This document shows, piece after piece, positions 35,598 to 44,660 of a DNA stretch of 64,000 nt. How positions within the stretch are numbered: the stretch's first letter is position 1; the number at the start of each line of letters is the position of its first letter. The position numbers and the translations under genes are program-made. The DNA lies in assembly GCF_030268225.1 (NCBI RefSeq), contig NZ_BSQG01000001.1, forward strand, positions 1,229,299-1,293,298, written 5' to 3'. Source of the stretch: Nocardiopsis ansamitocini (GTDB lineage Bacteria; Actinomycetota; Actinomycetes; Streptosporangiales; Streptosporangiaceae). Below the pieces are notes generated by a model. That model searched no databases and was not told where the DNA came from. It saw nothing but the letters and a program-made list of their open reading frames with translations.

Positions 35598-35647
35598 GAT
35601 GGTGCGGGCTGGGACACCGGCCGCGCTGACGCGACCGGACGTCCTTG

Positions 35648-35971
35648 CTATCCCTCGCCCTGCGGCGGTAGCGCCGCGATCAGCGGGTGGTCCTTCTCGA
35701 CCTTGCCGAGTTTGGAGGCGCCACCGGGCGAGCCGAGGTCGTCGAAGAAGTCGACGTTCGCCTTGTAGTAGCCGGACCATTCGCCGGGCAGGTCGTCCTC
35801 GTAGTAGATGGCCTCTACGGGGCACACCGGCTCGCAGGCGCCGCAGTCGACGCACTCGTCCGGGTGGATGTAGAGCATGCGCTCGCCCTCGTAGATGCAG
35901 TCGACGGGGCACTCCTCGATGCATGCCTTGTCGAGCACATCGACGCACGGCTGCGCGATGACGTAGGTCAC
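35648..35971 (-). CDS. fdxC: Seven-iron ferredoxin
   Basis: This 107-residue ferredoxin has [20 protein letters not shown] and [12 protein letters not shown], the cysteine layout of proteins with one 3Fe-4S and one 4Fe-4S cluster. A C-terminal extension of about 45 residues ([21 protein letters not shown]) is typical of the actinobacterial type. It transfers electrons to cytochrome P450s or other redox enzymes. GTG 35971 follows GAGGAG by six bases, which decides the start against an upstream ATG at 36115. It lies upstream of dapC as in mycobacteria. Confidence 0.94.
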   Translation of the reverse strand: MTYVIAQPCVDVLDKACIEECPVDCIYEGERMLYIHPDECVDCGACEPVCPVEAIYYEDDLPGEWSGYYKANVDFFDDLGSPGGASKLGKVEKDHPLIAALPPQGEG

Positions 35972-36186
35972 GTCGTACTCCTCTTCGGTCTTCGCCACGT
36001 TGACCGCGTATGTGGTTCCGCTATGCCACCAGTCTGACCGAGTCGGCACCCGAGCCGGAAACGGTGCCCTGACCCCGCCATCAGACGACGGTTGCGCGCG
36101 GTTAAGGATCAGCATCGTCGCGGTGGTGGGTTCGAGCGTCCAGGTGACATACGTTTCGCTGTACCTAGTATTGCGTTGTCGGGACC

Positions 36187-36465
36187 GTGAAACGCAATCG
36201 GGGGTGTGTCGGGGTGGCCTACGGCGGACGTTTGGAACATTCGGTGTCGTCCGCAGACCTCGGTCGGCGCGCTACTCTGCGCATCAAGCTCCCTGACGGA
36301 CGGTTCCGGGATATCGTCGGGGTACTGGAGTGGTGGGACGCCGGCGTGATCGGCGTGCGGCGGCGCGACGGTTCCGCGGCACGGGTCGACGAGGCCGACG
36401 TGGTCGCGAGCCGGATCGTGCCCCAACAGCCACCGCCGCGGCGCAGGGCCGCGCCGGGTTCATAG
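36187..36465 (+). CDS. Stand-alone SH3-like (Rv0428c-type) domain protein
   Basis: This protein of about 92 residues has a compact beta-rich segment [20 protein letters not shown], then [23 protein letters not shown]. It resembles the SH3-like domain found in Rv0428c-type GNAT acetyltransferases. No acetyltransferase domain follows; the frame ends in a basic Pro/Arg tail. Related genomes have a longer acetyltransferase beside fdxC, so this could be a shortened gene. Start GTG 36187 lacks a ribosome-binding site, and later starts are possible. It diverges from fdxC with a 215-base gap. Confidence 0.55.
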   Translation: MKRNRGCVGVAYGGRLEHSVSSADLGRRATLRIKLPDGRFRDIVGVLEWWDAGVIGVRRRDGSAARVDEADVVASRIVPQQPPPRRRAAPGS

Positions 36466-36566
36466 TCGCTCCACCGGGGAAGTACTTCAGGCCAGGGCGT
36501 TCAACGAGACCAGATCCGTGGCGCCTCAAGCGATCGCGGTTCGACAGGAGGTGGCGAAGTCACGCC

Positions 36567-37901
36567 ATGCAGGAGACCGTCGCGTCCGCTCTCGCCCAAC
36601 TCGCGCGTATCGACCCTGCCGCGGCCACGACCGCCGAGAGCGCCCTTGACACTCTGATTGCCGGGCGCGGCTTGGAGGGCCTCAGCCAGCGGGCTGTGCA
36701 GGAGTTCTGCTGGCACGTGCTACCGGCCCGGTTCGCCTCCGACCCTGCCGAATGGCGTTTCATCACCGACTCGCTGGGCTCCCTGTTCCATCTCCTAGAC
36801 CTTCCCCGCTACGCCGAGATCTGCGCCTGCGACCGCACCCACGAGATCCTGACCGCCTACTCGGTGTCGCACGAGAACGGGGTAGCGGCGTACGAGAAGC
36901 ACATGCGCTCCTCCGGGATCCTGCCCCCGGATCTGTCCGAACTGACCTGGGGAACGGCCCTCGGCAGCGCCGAGATCGAGGCCCAGCACGCCACTTCGGC
37001 CGCCCTGGAACTGGCGATAGCGGCGGGCGACGTGCGCCCGGGAGCGCGCGGTTGGCGCACGGCGCAGGAGGAGCGGGCACGCGCGTTCCTCATCCAGCCC
37101 GACGCCCAGGGACGCAGCAGGCTCGACAAGATCCGCCGTGAACGCGTCCAGGAATGGCTCTCGTCGCCCTTTCATCCGCACCGCAAACACCTGCTCCCAC
37201 TGGGCGGGCAGATCGCTTCGGGCGCGGAGATCCCACACGACGCGCCCAAGGCACTGGCACCGGTACAGCGTCTGCTGGACTACGCCGACGAGGGCATCGG
37301 ACTGACCCAGATCGGTTACATCTCACCGACCGTCGTGCGGGAACTGTGTACCGAGTTCGACTGGACCACCACTCCCGCGCCCCCGCGCAGCGAGACCGAC
37401 GCCATGCAGTTGATCGCCCTTCACAAACTGCTGCGCAACATGCGCGCGGTACGCCGCTCGGGCCGACGGCTGATCCTGACCCGGCGTGGGCGGCAGTTGC
37501 ACGACAACACCGACGAACTGTGGCGGGCGGTGACCGAGAGCGTTCTCGTCACCGACGGTTTCGAACAGGCCGCCACGGAGACGCTGCTGGGCCTGCTCCT
37601 GCTGCGTTCGCCGCGTTCGGCCGGCAGTCCCAGTCGTGACGAGAACGTGGACATCGCTGAAGAGGCCCGCCTGGTGCTGGCCAAGGCCGGGTGGGAGCAC
37701 GACAACACCGGCGACAGCCCGGAGACCCAGCAGGTGCGCTCGGTACTGATCACCGTGACCTGGCTACTGGAGACGCTTGGATGCATCGTGGGCCGTGACC
37801 TTCTGGGCGAGGGGCGCTCCAAACGGCTCACCAAGGTCGGACGGGCGTTCGCACTGACCGCCATCCACCTGTCCGCGACGACTCCACGGGCTTCGCTCTA
37901 G
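36567..37901 (+). CDS. Hypothetical 444-residue mostly helical protein
   Basis: I do not recognise this family. The protein is soluble, mostly helical and has no signal peptide. Its C-terminal half has segments that look like winged-helix DNA-binding units (LIALHKLLRNMRAVRRSGRR, then LILTRRGRQLHDNT). The ATG at 36567 is chosen because no in-frame GTG occurs nearby; the AGGAGG at 36546 is about 15 bases away and so may not serve it. It follows the SH3-like gene by 101 bases on the same strand. It may be a regulatory or nucleic-acid-binding protein, but no function is assigned. Confidence 0.65.
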   Translation: MQETVASALAQLARIDPAAATTAESALDTLIAGRGLEGLSQRAVQEFCWHVLPARFASDPAEWRFITDSLGSLFHLLDLPRYAEICACDRTHEILTAYSVSHENGVAAYEKHMRSSGILPPDLSELTWGTALGSAEIEAQHATSAALELAIAAGDVRPGARGWRTAQEERARAFLIQPDAQGRSRLDKIRRERVQEWLSSPFHPHRKHLLPLGGQIASGAEIPHDAPKALAPVQRLLDYADEGIGLTQIGYISPTVVRELCTEFDWTTTPAPPRSETDAMQLIALHKLLRNMRAVRRSGRRLILTRRGRQLHDNTDELWRAVTESVLVTDGFEQAATETLLGLLLLRSPRSAGSPSRDENVDIAEEARLVLAKAGWEHDNTGDSPETQQVRSVLITVTWLLETLGCIVGRDLLGEGRSKRLTKVGRAFALTAIHLSATTPRASL

Positions 37902-38011
37902 ACCGCTCCCCCGATCGGGTGTCGTGTCGGCACCCCATAACCTGGCTGGTACCGCGGTTGCCTCCACGTCCGCGGCAACAGCCCACCAGGATCGCCAACA
38001 GCGGGAGCACC

Positions 38012-38887
38012 ATGTCCACGCCGGAACCGGACCAGCCGCGGGAGCCCGACGAGCAGGGCCCCGCGGGCCAGCCCGCGCGAGCCGGGACGGTCTCCCTCTC
38101 GCCTCCGTCCCGGTTCGACTTCGTCCCGAGTCCGGTCTTCGCTTCCCTGCTGTTGCTGGCCGCAGCCGCCGGATGGCTGTCCTGGACACGGTTGGAGGGG
38201 GAGTACCTGGACGGCCAGACCAGCTACGCGGCTTTCGCACTGATCCTGATCGGCTGGGTGATCTGCCTGGCACTGCACGAGTTCGCGCACGGACTGGCCG
38301 CCTACCTGCTCGGCGACCGGTCACTGCGCTCCAGCGCCTACCTCCGGCTCAACCCGCTGAAGTTCAAGGAATTGTTCGCCGGCCTGATCCTGCCCCTGGT
38401 CTTCCTGTTCCTGGCGCGGGTGGGAATGACCGGCCCACCGGTCTACCTCGACCCCGACGCGGTTCCCGGCCGCGCCAAGAGGACGGTGATCGCGCTGAGC
38501 GGTCCGGCAGCCAACGCGGTGTTGGTACTGGTGCTGACGGTGGTACTCAAAACGCTGGTCCCCGGTGGAGCCATCACCAACAACTGGGTGCTCGACGCCC
38601 TGGTGTTCCTGTGCTTCCTCAACATCACCGCGCTGGTGCTGAACCTGCTACCGGTGCCGGGAACCGACGTCTTCGCGGCGATCGCTCCCCACATCCCCGG
38701 AACGTGGGTCAGGGACAACGCCAGGGCCCTGGGCATCTTCGGCTCGGTGGCGATCTTCGCGGTGCTGTCGCTGCCCCCGCTGCGAGCAGGGATTCTGGAG
38801 CTGATGGGGGCGGTCTTCGAGGTGGTGACCGGGCTCTCCGGGAACTACGTCCTCGGCGGTGCCACGCTCTTCTTCATCTGGGGCTGA
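38012..38887 (+). CDS. Site-2 protease family (M50) membrane metalloprotease
   Basis: This 291-residue membrane protease has HEFAHG near residue 90 (the HExxH-type motif here reads HEFAH) and the second zinc-ligand motif NLLPVPGTDVF near residue 210. About six hydrophobic helices are visible. Site-2 proteases cut membrane-bound anti-sigma or signalling proteins inside the membrane. A target among the window's anti-sigma factors is possible but not shown. The ATG has GGGAG four bases upstream. Its last 43 bases overlap the end of the opposite-strand DUF6113-like gene. Confidence 0.88.
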   Translation: MSTPEPDQPREPDEQGPAGQPARAGTVSLSPPSRFDFVPSPVFASLLLLAAAAGWLSWTRLEGEYLDGQTSYAAFALILIGWVICLALHEFAHGLAAYLLGDRSLRSSAYLRLNPLKFKELFAGLILPLVFLFLARVGMTGPPVYLDPDAVPGRAKRTVIALSGPAANAVLVLVLTVVLKTLVPGGAITNNWVLDALVFLCFLNITALVLNLLPVPGTDVFAAIAPHIPGTWVRDNARALGIFGSVAIFAVLSLPPLRAGILELMGAVFEVVTGLSGNYVLGGATLFFIWG

Positions 38888-39378
38888 GTGTTCATCAGCG
38901 TGCCCAGCACCGCAGCGAGGACCCCACCGTAGAGGAACACGTAGTTGACCGGGGTGGACGTCATCAGGACGTCACCCGAGCCCGACGGCGCGATCAGGGC
39001 GAGGCTGGCGAGCACCCAGCCAAGGGCCAAGGACGCACCACCGACCACGGATCCGACCGCCCAGCCCGCGACCCGGCAGGCCAAAAACACCGCGACGAGG
39101 AGAAGTACCACGGTGAGAGCGGCCAGCGCCTGGCCCGCCGCACCAGTGAGCCAGAGCCAGGACAGCCAACTGACCGAGAACCCCGTCACGATTCCGCCGA
39201 CCAGACCGAGCGCCGCGAGGAAGACCGGGCACAGCACACCCAAGGCGGTGTTCAGGGTGTTCTCCAGTGCGGATACGTCCTTGTGGGCGTAACCGCTCTG
39301 CGGGGTGTGCGACGAGGAAGTGCTCACGTTCAGCAGCGTAGCGCCAGCCCCCGGCTGCGGGAGCGGCGAGTCGTGCAC
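38845..39378 (-). CDS. DUF6113-like four-helix membrane protein
   Basis: This protein of up to 177 residues has about four or five membrane helices (LGVLCPVFLAALGLVGGIVT, VSWLSWLWLTGAAGQALAAL, and so on). It resembles the DUF6113 proteins that follow mshB in Streptomyces. GTG 39378 starts just after the mshB stop at 39382; the in-frame GTG at 39327 (VSTSSSHTPQSG) is an alternative. Neither has a good ribosome-binding site, so coupling to mshB is likely. Function is unknown. Its 3' end overlaps the site-2 protease gene tail to tail. Confidence 0.7.
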   Translation of the reverse strand: MHDSPLPQPGAGATLLNVSTSSSHTPQSGYAHKDVSALENTLNTALGVLCPVFLAALGLVGGIVTGFSVSWLSWLWLTGAAGQALAALTVVLLLVAVFLACRVAGWAVGSVVGGASLALGWVLASLALIAPSGSGDVLMTSTPVNYVFLYGGVLAAVLGTLMNTQPQMKKSVAPPRT

Positions 39379-39381
39379 TGA

Positions 39382-40242
39382 TCAGGCGAACAGGTCCGTC
39401 TCGTATCCGTCGGTGACGCGGCGGGGCGCCGGACCGCGCAGGAGCGTGAAGTACTCGGTCGCGCTGATCTCCTGGGCGATGTCGTTGGACAGCGCGAACC
39501 GCTCGCCTTCAACGGTGATCTGGGTGCTGTGCGCACGCATCGCCAGCGCCTTGGCCGCCCAGTACCGGGAGCCGTCGACCCTGGTGGTGACCAGCTCGTC
39601 GGAGGTACCGGGGGCGATGTCCTCGATGGAGGACGGCGGCGTGAACGATCCCGGTTCTCCCTGCAACCGTGCAACGGACTTCTCCAGTACCGAGCGGGGA
39701 TGGGCGATCGCATAGAGCTTGCGGGTCTGCCACGGCGGGCCCGGCAGCGTGCGTTCCGCCGCCTTGCTGAAGGCGCGCTTGGTGACACGGTGCGCCTGGA
39801 TGTGGTCGGGATGGCCGTAACCGCCGTTTTCGTCGTAGCTGACGACGACATCCGGACGCACCTCGCGGATGATCGCGGCGAGCCGGTGCGCGGCTTCCTC
39901 CACGTCAGCACGCCAGAAAGAAGCCGGATGATCATTGGTGTCCGCGCCCATCATCCCGGAGTCGCGGTAGTGGCCGCGCCCGCCGAGGAAGCGGTGGTCG
40001 CGCACGCCCAGCGCGACGCACGCCTTGGCAAGCTCCCCGGCCCGATACTCGCCGAGGCCGCCCTCGCGGTCTGCGGCCAGGTGGGCGAGGTCGGCCGGGA
40101 TGACCTCCCCCTCCTCACCGAGGGTGCAGGTCACCAGAGTCACCTCGACGCCCTGGGCCGCATAAGCGGCCATTGTCGCCCCCGTCACGATGGACTCGTC
40201 ATCGGGATGGGCGTGAACCAGCAGCAAGTGACGCTCTCTCAT
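39382..40242 (-). CDS. mshB: Mycothiol biosynthesis deacetylase MshB
   Basis: This 286-residue LmbE-family zinc hydrolase deacetylates GlcNAc-inositol in mycothiol synthesis. Zinc ligands are His12 and Asp15 in HAHPDDES, and a later His in [13 protein letters not shown]. The presence of the gene fits an actinobacterium. Mca, the mycothiol-conjugate amidase, is close in sequence, but the DUF6113-like neighbour and the overall motif style favour MshB. The ATG at 40242 is preferred; the open frame extends to 40365 without a ribosome-binding site. It diverges from the S9 peptidase gene. Confidence 0.86.
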   Translation of the reverse strand: MRERHLLLVHAHPDDESIVTGATMAAYAAQGVEVTLVTCTLGEEGEVIPADLAHLAADREGGLGEYRAGELAKACVALGVRDHRFLGGRGHYRDSGMMGADTNDHPASFWRADVEEAAHRLAAIIREVRPDVVVSYDENGGYGHPDHIQAHRVTKRAFSKAAERTLPGPPWQTRKLYAIAHPRSVLEKSVARLQGEPGSFTPPSSIEDIAPGTSDELVTTRVDGSRYWAAKALAMRAHSTQITVEGERFALSNDIAQEISATEYFTLLRGPAPRRVTDGYETDLFA

Positions 40243-40352
40243 ACTCGGGGACGATACCTGGCGGAATCGAAGGCGCGCCGATGGACCCTCTGCGCCTCGC
40301 CGGTGCCGGGTGCCGCCCTCCCGAAAGCCGCTCGGGCTGCCACAATCAACGC

Positions 40353-42521
40353 ATGACTTTTGCACGTCAATACGCCCGCACCAGGCGATTCATGCTCGGC
40401 GTTCCACGATCGTTCTCGATCTCCCCGGACGGACGACGTGTCGCGTTTTTGCGCGGCCGACACGGGACCGATCCGGCCGCCTGTCTGTGGGTACTGGAGT
40501 GCGTGAGCGGAGACGAGTGGGTCGTGGCCGACCCGCGCGCGATCGGGTCGGCCGATGAGGACCTGCCGCCCGAGGAGCGTGCCCGCCGGGAGCGGCTACG
40601 CGAGTCCGGCGGCGGGATCGTCTCCTACAGTGTCGACGCCTCCTTCACCCGGGCCGCTTTCACGCTCTCGGGTCGGCTCTACTACGTGGAACTGGTCGGC
40701 GACAACGCCACGCCACTGGAGCTCCCCGCGGTGGGGCCGGTCATCGACCCGGTTCTCGATCCCAAGGGCGAGTCGGTGGCCTACGTCAGCGGTGGGGCGA
40801 TCCACGTGATCGGAATCGGTGACGGATCCGACCGGGTGATCGCCGAGCCCGACGGCCCCGACGTCACCTGGGGGCTGGCCGAGTTCCTGGCCGCCGAGGA
40901 GATGAGCCGCTACCGCGGTATGTGGTGGTCCCCCGACGGTGCTTCCTTGTTGGCCGCCCGGGTCGACGACTCAGCGGTGCGGCGGTGGCACATCTCCGAC
41001 CCCGGAAACCCCGAGGCGGCACCGCAGGTGATGGCCTATCCCGCCGCGGGCACCGACAACGCCGAGGTGCGCCTCGCCGTGCTGGCGGTATCGGGCTCCG
41101 AGGCGAGCGCGCCGCCGCGCCCCGCCTGGCTGGACTGGGACCGCGAGGCGCTTCCCTACCTGGTGTCCGCCGGATGGACCACCGGCCCCGAAGGCAACCC
41201 CACTGCGGTGTTCAGCGCGCAGAGCCGCGCCCAGGACGTGCTAACGGTGTTCAGTGCCGACCCGGTCACCGGGCTGTCCTTCGAATTGCTGACCGAGCGT
41301 TCGAAGACGTGGGTGGAGAACATGCCGGGGATTCCGGCGTTCACCGGAAGCGGTCGGCTGCTGTGGCTCGGGGTCCGCTCCGGGGCGACCGAACGCGTGC
41401 TCTACGCCGGGGAGGAGCCGATCAGCATGCCTGGGCAGTACGTGCGGGCGCTGGCCGACGTCGACGGTGAGCGGGTGCTCTATTCGGCTTCGGAGCCGGG
41501 TGTACCCCACCATGTGGGGTTGTGGCTGCACGATCTGAAGCAGGGATCGTGCACCGAGGTGGAGTTCCCTGGGGCGCAGGGCCCGGGAGTCCACAGTGGA
41601 CGTCTGAGGGGCGACACCCTGGTGGTGCAGCGGCGTGACCTGTCCGCTCCGGGAGTGCGCACGGCTGTGGTCCGGGAGGCGAGCACCGAGACCCGACAGC
41701 GGGTGGCGGAGATCGCAAGTTTCGCGGAGCGCCCGGACCTTCCCGGGGTGAACGTACGAATCGCCTCGGTGGGTGAACGCCGAATCCCCGCAGCACTGGT
41801 GCTTCCGTGCTGGTACGAGGTCGGATCGGAGCCTCTTCCCGTGCTGATGGACCCCTACGGAGGCCCGCACGCCCAGCGGGTGCTCGGTGCCCAGGGCGCC
41901 TACCTGACCTCGCAGTGGTTCGCCGACCAGGGATTCGCCGTACTCATCGCCGACGGGAGAGGCACTCCGGGTGTCGGCCTGGAGTGGGAGCACGCCATCC
42001 ACAAGGACGTGTCGGAGGTGGTCCTCGCCGATCAGGCGGAGGCGCTGCGCGGCGCCTCCGAGGAGTTCGGGGTCGAGCTGGACCTGGACCGGGTCGCGAT
42101 TCGCGGCTGGTCGTTCGGCGGATACCTGGCGGCGCTGGCGGTCCTGCGCCGGCCCGACGTGTTCCACGCCGCGATCGCGGGGGCGCCGGTCACCGACTGG
42201 CGCCTGTACGACACCCACTACACGGAGCGGTACCTGGGATTCCCCGACAGCGACCCGTTGGCCTACGAACGGGCTTCACTGCTGGGCGACGCCTCCGGGC
42301 TCCGGCGGCCGCTGATGTTGGTCCACGGACTCGCCGACGACAACGTCGTCTTCGCGCATTCACAGCGGCTTTCCTCCGCCCTACTGGCAGCTGGCCGACC
42401 CCACACCGTGCTGCCTTTGTCAGGAGCCACACATATGCCAACCGATGAAGTAGTTTCGGAGAATTTGCTCCTGCTTCAGGTGCGTTTCCTACGCGAATCC
42501 CTTGACCTCGACGCCGAATAG
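40353..42521 (+). CDS. S9 prolyl oligopeptidase-like serine peptidase
   Basis: This 722-residue protein has an N-terminal beta-propeller (DPP IV type, residues about 20-450) and a C-terminal alpha/beta hydrolase. The nucleophile is in [12 protein letters not shown], the acid is probably in HGLADDNV, and the His is in [15 protein letters not shown] and similar repeats mark the propeller, and the EE-type substrate-binding glutamates appear in [11 protein letters not shown]. It should remove dipeptides or cleave short peptides. No signal peptide is seen. The ATG 40353 has no ribosome-binding site, and CACAAT seven bases upstream suggests a leaderless message. A 16-base-pair terminator stem follows. 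Confidence 0.9.
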   Translation: MTFARQYARTRRFMLGVPRSFSISPDGRRVAFLRGRHGTDPAACLWVLECVSGDEWVVADPRAIGSADEDLPPEERARRERLRESGGGIVSYSVDASFTRAAFTLSGRLYYVELVGDNATPLELPAVGPVIDPVLDPKGESVAYVSGGAIHVIGIGDGSDRVIAEPDGPDVTWGLAEFLAAEEMSRYRGMWWSPDGASLLAARVDDSAVRRWHISDPGNPEAAPQVMAYPAAGTDNAEVRLAVLAVSGSEASAPPRPAWLDWDREALPYLVSAGWTTGPEGNPTAVFSAQSRAQDVLTVFSADPVTGLSFELLTERSKTWVENMPGIPAFTGSGRLLWLGVRSGATERVLYAGEEPISMPGQYVRALADVDGERVLYSASEPGVPHHVGLWLHDLKQGSCTEVEFPGAQGPGVHSGRLRGDTLVVQRRDLSAPGVRTAVVREASTETRQRVAEIASFAERPDLPGVNVRIASVGERRIPAALVLPCWYEVGSEPLPVLMDPYGGPHAQRVLGAQGAYLTSQWFADQGFAVLIADGRGTPGVGLEWEHAIHKDVSEVVLADQAEALRGASEEFGVELDLDRVAIRGWSFGGYLAALAVLRRPDVFHAAIAGAPVTDWRLYDTHYTERYLGFPDSDPLAYERASLLGDASGLRRPLMLVHGLADDNVVFAHSQRLSSALLAAGRPHTVLPLSGATHMPTDEVVSENLLLLQVRFLRESLDLDAE

Positions 42522-42537
42522 CGACGATTACCGAAGA

Positions 42538-42572
42538 CGAACGGGCGGCCTCCTGGGGAGGCCGCCCGTTCG
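42538..42572 (+). terminator. Strong terminator of the S9 peptidase gene
   Basis: CGAACGGGCGGCCTCC at 42538-42553 pairs without mismatch with its complement at 42557-42572 around a TGG loop. It lies 17 bases after the stop codon. Confidence 0.8.
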
Positions 42573-42642
42573 CTATTCGAAACCAGGTCGACTACCGGAC
42601 CCAGCCAAGTGAACACGCAACGTAGTTAAATTCCCCACGAAC

Positions 42643-42660
42643 ATGGCCTGATCCGGCCAC
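42643..42660. promoter_or_regulatory. TGGCC/GGCCA palindrome upstream of protease 1
   Basis: ATGGCCTGATCCGGCCAC contains TGGCC and GGCCA around six bases. A 16-of-18 identical copy lies at 44314 upstream of the second protease gene. The palindrome is 205 bases before the ATGACTTAT box. It may bind a dimeric regulator. Confidence 0.5.
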
Positions 42661-42847
42661 CGGAAAACATTGTTTTCCCATCGTGAGCATGTTCCGCGCC
42701 GGACAAGAGGGGGTTCGACAGGGCCGCCACTTTGCGGTTTATCCCGATCGCAACAAACGGCCGACACCCAGACTCGACGCATTTCAAGATCAAATTCAGG
42801 GACGACGGTTTATCACTCCGTAATCGCCCTATTGCGAACTGTGGCCG

Positions 42848-42888
42848 ATGACTTATCGTTTCAAATCGTTTACTGAACTCCGGTAAAC
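42848..42888 (+). promoter_or_regulatory. Conserved box and inverted repeat before protease 1
   Basis: ATGACTTAT at 42848 is followed 20 bases later (start to start) by GTTTAC at 42868-42873, which forms an inverted repeat with GTAAAC at 42883-42888. The same pair at the same distance occurs before the second protease at 44509. The repeat looks like an operator, and the box may be part of the promoter. A weaker GTTTA/GTAA copy is visible near 42808. Confidence 0.6.
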
Positions 42889-42935
42889 GCGAGCCGGCGA
42901 CCAATTCTCACAAGGGTGGCCGCCGCCTCTGGGAA

Positions 42936-42962
42936 CGCGCTGAGTCCCCGCTCGTTAGCGCG
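42936..42962 (+). promoter_or_regulatory. Leader stem-loop before protease 1
   Basis: CGCGCTGA at 42936-42943 pairs (with one G-T pair) with TTAGCGCG at 42955-42962. The loop carries GTCCCCGCTCG. The equivalent structure before the second protease (44591-44629) shares the GAGYCCCCGYTC loop. It lies about 40 bases before the start codon. Confidence 0.5.
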
Positions 42963-43003
42963 CGGTCCCGCCCTGGTTCACTCACCCAGAAAGGGCAGGG
43001 TCA

Positions 43004-44125
43004 ATGCAGAAATCCCCCGTCTTCCGTGCCTTCACCGGCACTGCGCTCGCTTTCGGCCTGGTGGTCGCAGCGGCACCCTACGCCGTGGCGGCTCCCGCCG
43101 AGACGACGTCTTCCGGCACGGCCACTACGGCCGCAGCAACCCAGTCCAGTGCCCTGGAGCGCGACCTCGGGCTGAGCAAGGCCGAGATCGCCGAGCTTCA
43201 ACTCGCCGAGGCCGAAGCCAGCACGCTTGAAGCAGAACTGCGAGAGACCCTGGGCGACGACTTCGGGGGAGCCGTCTTCGACGCAGAGACCCTGAACCTG
43301 GCGGTCAAGGTCACCGACGCGTCAGCCGTCCCTGCCGTGGAGGCCGCCGGCGCGACCGCAGAGGTCGTGACCTACGGCGAGTCCACCCTGGACGCAATCG
43401 TCGAGGACCTCAACGACACCGGTGCCGCGCCCAGCGTCACCGGATGGTACGTCGACAGCGCCGACGACTCCGTGGTCGTCACGGTCCTGGAAGGCCAGAC
43501 GGCCACCGCCGAGGCACTGATCGCCGACGCGTCGGTGAACGAGAAGGCGGTGCGCATCGAGGAGACCACGCAGGTTCCCGAGACCTTCGCCGACATCATC
43601 GGCGGCAACGCCTACTACATCGGCAGCGGCCGCTGCTCCATCGGGTTCAGCGTCGTGGGCGGCTTCGTCACCGCCGGCCACTGCGGCAGCGCCGGGCAGT
43701 CCACCACCTACGGCACGATCCAGGGCTCGATCTTCCCGAATCGTGACATGGGATGGGTCCGCACCCCGAGCCACACCCCGCGCCCGTGGGTGAACCGCTA
43801 CAACGGCACCAACATCACCGTCACCGGCTCGACCGAAGCCGCCATCGGCGCGTCGGTCTGCCGCTCCGGCTCCACCACCGGCTGGCGCTGCGGAACCATC
43901 CAGGCCAAGAACCAGACCGTGAACTACGCCCAGGGCCCGGTCTACTACATGACCCGCACCAGCGCCTGCGCCCAGCCCGGTGACTCCGGCGGCAGCTGGC
44001 TCTCCGGCACGCAGGCCCAGGGTGTCACCTCCGGTGGCTCCGGCAACTGCACCATCGGCGGAACCACCTTCTTCCAGCCGATCAACCCCATCCTCAGCCA
44101 GTACGGCCTCAGCCTCCTGACCTAA
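43004..44125 (+). CDS. Secreted S1 serine protease, streptogrisin type (protease 1)
   Basis: This 373-residue prepro-protease has a signal peptide (residues 1-29), an alpha-lytic-type pro-region of about 150 residues (LERDLGLSKAEIAELQ, ETLGDDFGGAVFD) and a mature chymotrypsin-fold enzyme starting near NAYYIGSGRCSIGF. The triad is His in VTAGHCG, Asp in NRDMGWV and Ser in PGDSGGSW. Three disulphide cysteine pairs fit the family. Maturation probably follows cleavage of the pro-region. The start follows an AAAGGGCAGGG site. A paralogue lies 535 bases downstream, and the S9 peptidase gene lies upstream behind a terminator. Confidence 0.95.
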   Translation: MQKSPVFRAFTGTALAFGLVVAAAPYAVAAPAETTSSGTATTAAATQSSALERDLGLSKAEIAELQLAEAEASTLEAELRETLGDDFGGAVFDAETLNLAVKVTDASAVPAVEAAGATAEVVTYGESTLDAIVEDLNDTGAAPSVTGWYVDSADDSVVVTVLEGQTATAEALIADASVNEKAVRIEETTQVPETFADIIGGNAYYIGSGRCSIGFSVVGGFVTAGHCGSAGQSTTYGTIQGSIFPNRDMGWVRTPSHTPRPWVNRYNGTNITVTGSTEAAIGASVCRSGSTTGWRCGTIQAKNQTVNYAQGPVYYMTRTSACAQPGDSGGSWLSGTQAQGVTSGGSGNCTIGGTTFFQPINPILSQYGLSLLT

Positions 44126-44196
44126 AAACCCAGGACCGATCAACGGTGTCCTCCCCTCCCCGCCGGGGACGGGAAGGACACCCCTCCCGATGCCGG

Positions 44197-44236
44197 CCGG
44201 TCGGCGCCCGATCCCCCGGGCTCCGACCGGTTTTTT
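44197..44236 (+). terminator. Intrinsic terminator of protease 1
   Basis: CCGGTCGG at 44197-44204 pairs with CCGACCGG at 44223-44230, followed directly by TTTTTT. It is the clearest rho-independent terminator in the window. Confidence 0.88.
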
Positions 44237-44313
44237 GCTGCCGGAAGGCAGGTCACAACCCAGCAGCGGATTCGATTCAAGCAATCACACAGAGTAGTAC
44301 TACGTTCCGCAAA

Positions 44314-44331
44314 ATGGCCCAATCCGGCCAC
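44314..44331. promoter_or_regulatory. TGGCC/GGCCA palindrome upstream of protease 2
   Basis: ATGGCCCAATCCGGCCAC matches the copy at 42643 in 16 of 18 positions and lies 195 bases before the ATGACTTAT box. It probably belongs to the duplicated control region. Confidence 0.5.
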
Positions 44332-44508
44332 ATCGATTACTTGCTTTTTGCCACTTGCATGATTTCGGCACGTTAGAGGCCCATGGCGACAGCTCTGCCA
44401 CGTCGCAATTCGCCCGATCGCCCCCACGCGACACCCGGGAAAGCGCGCCATCGAGCAGTGCCCTCCATCCCTACCGCTGAGTAACTACCCTGTCGCGAAT
44501 AGTCAGAT

Positions 44509-44549
44509 ATGACTTATGGTTGCCAACTGTTTACCGAATGTGCGGTAAG
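44509..44549 (+). promoter_or_regulatory. Conserved box and inverted repeat before protease 2
   Basis: ATGACTTAT at 44509 is followed by GTTTACCG at 44529-44536, which forms an inverted repeat with CGGTAA at 44543-44548 (TTACCG/CGGTAA, six-base spacer). The box-to-repeat distance of 20 bases is the same as upstream of protease 1. Confidence 0.6.
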
Positions 44550-44590
44550 CAGCGGTCTGCGGTCATCTAGGTAAAGATGTCGCCGGCCGG

Positions 44591-44629
44591 GAGAGGCGCG
44601 TTGAGCCCCCGTTCCTGAACGCGCCCCTC
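44591..44629 (+). promoter_or_regulatory. Leader stem-loop before protease 2
   Basis: GGCGCGTT at 44595-44602 pairs perfectly with AACGCGCC at 44618-44625, and GAG/CTC extends it beyond one mismatch. The loop starts GAGCCCCCGTTC, like that before protease 1. It lies about 30 bases before the start codon. Confidence 0.55.
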
Positions 44630-44660
44630 CACACAGGCACACGAACCCGAAGGGCAGGGT

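Larger units (their letters stand above)
42522..43003. other. Regulatory gap before protease 1
   Basis: These 482 bases hold the S9 terminator, the 42643 palindrome, the 42848 box and inverted repeat, and the 42936 leader stem-loop. They are less GC-rich than the coding sequence. No gene is visible, but the region parallels the gap before protease 2. Confidence 0.6.
44126..44660. other. Regulatory gap before protease 2
   Basis: These 535 bases hold the terminator of protease 1, a copy of the TGGCC/GGCCA palindrome, a copy of the ATGACTTAT box and TTAC/GTAA inverted repeat, and a leader stem-loop. I see no gene. The order and distances match the gap before protease 1. Confidence 0.6.
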
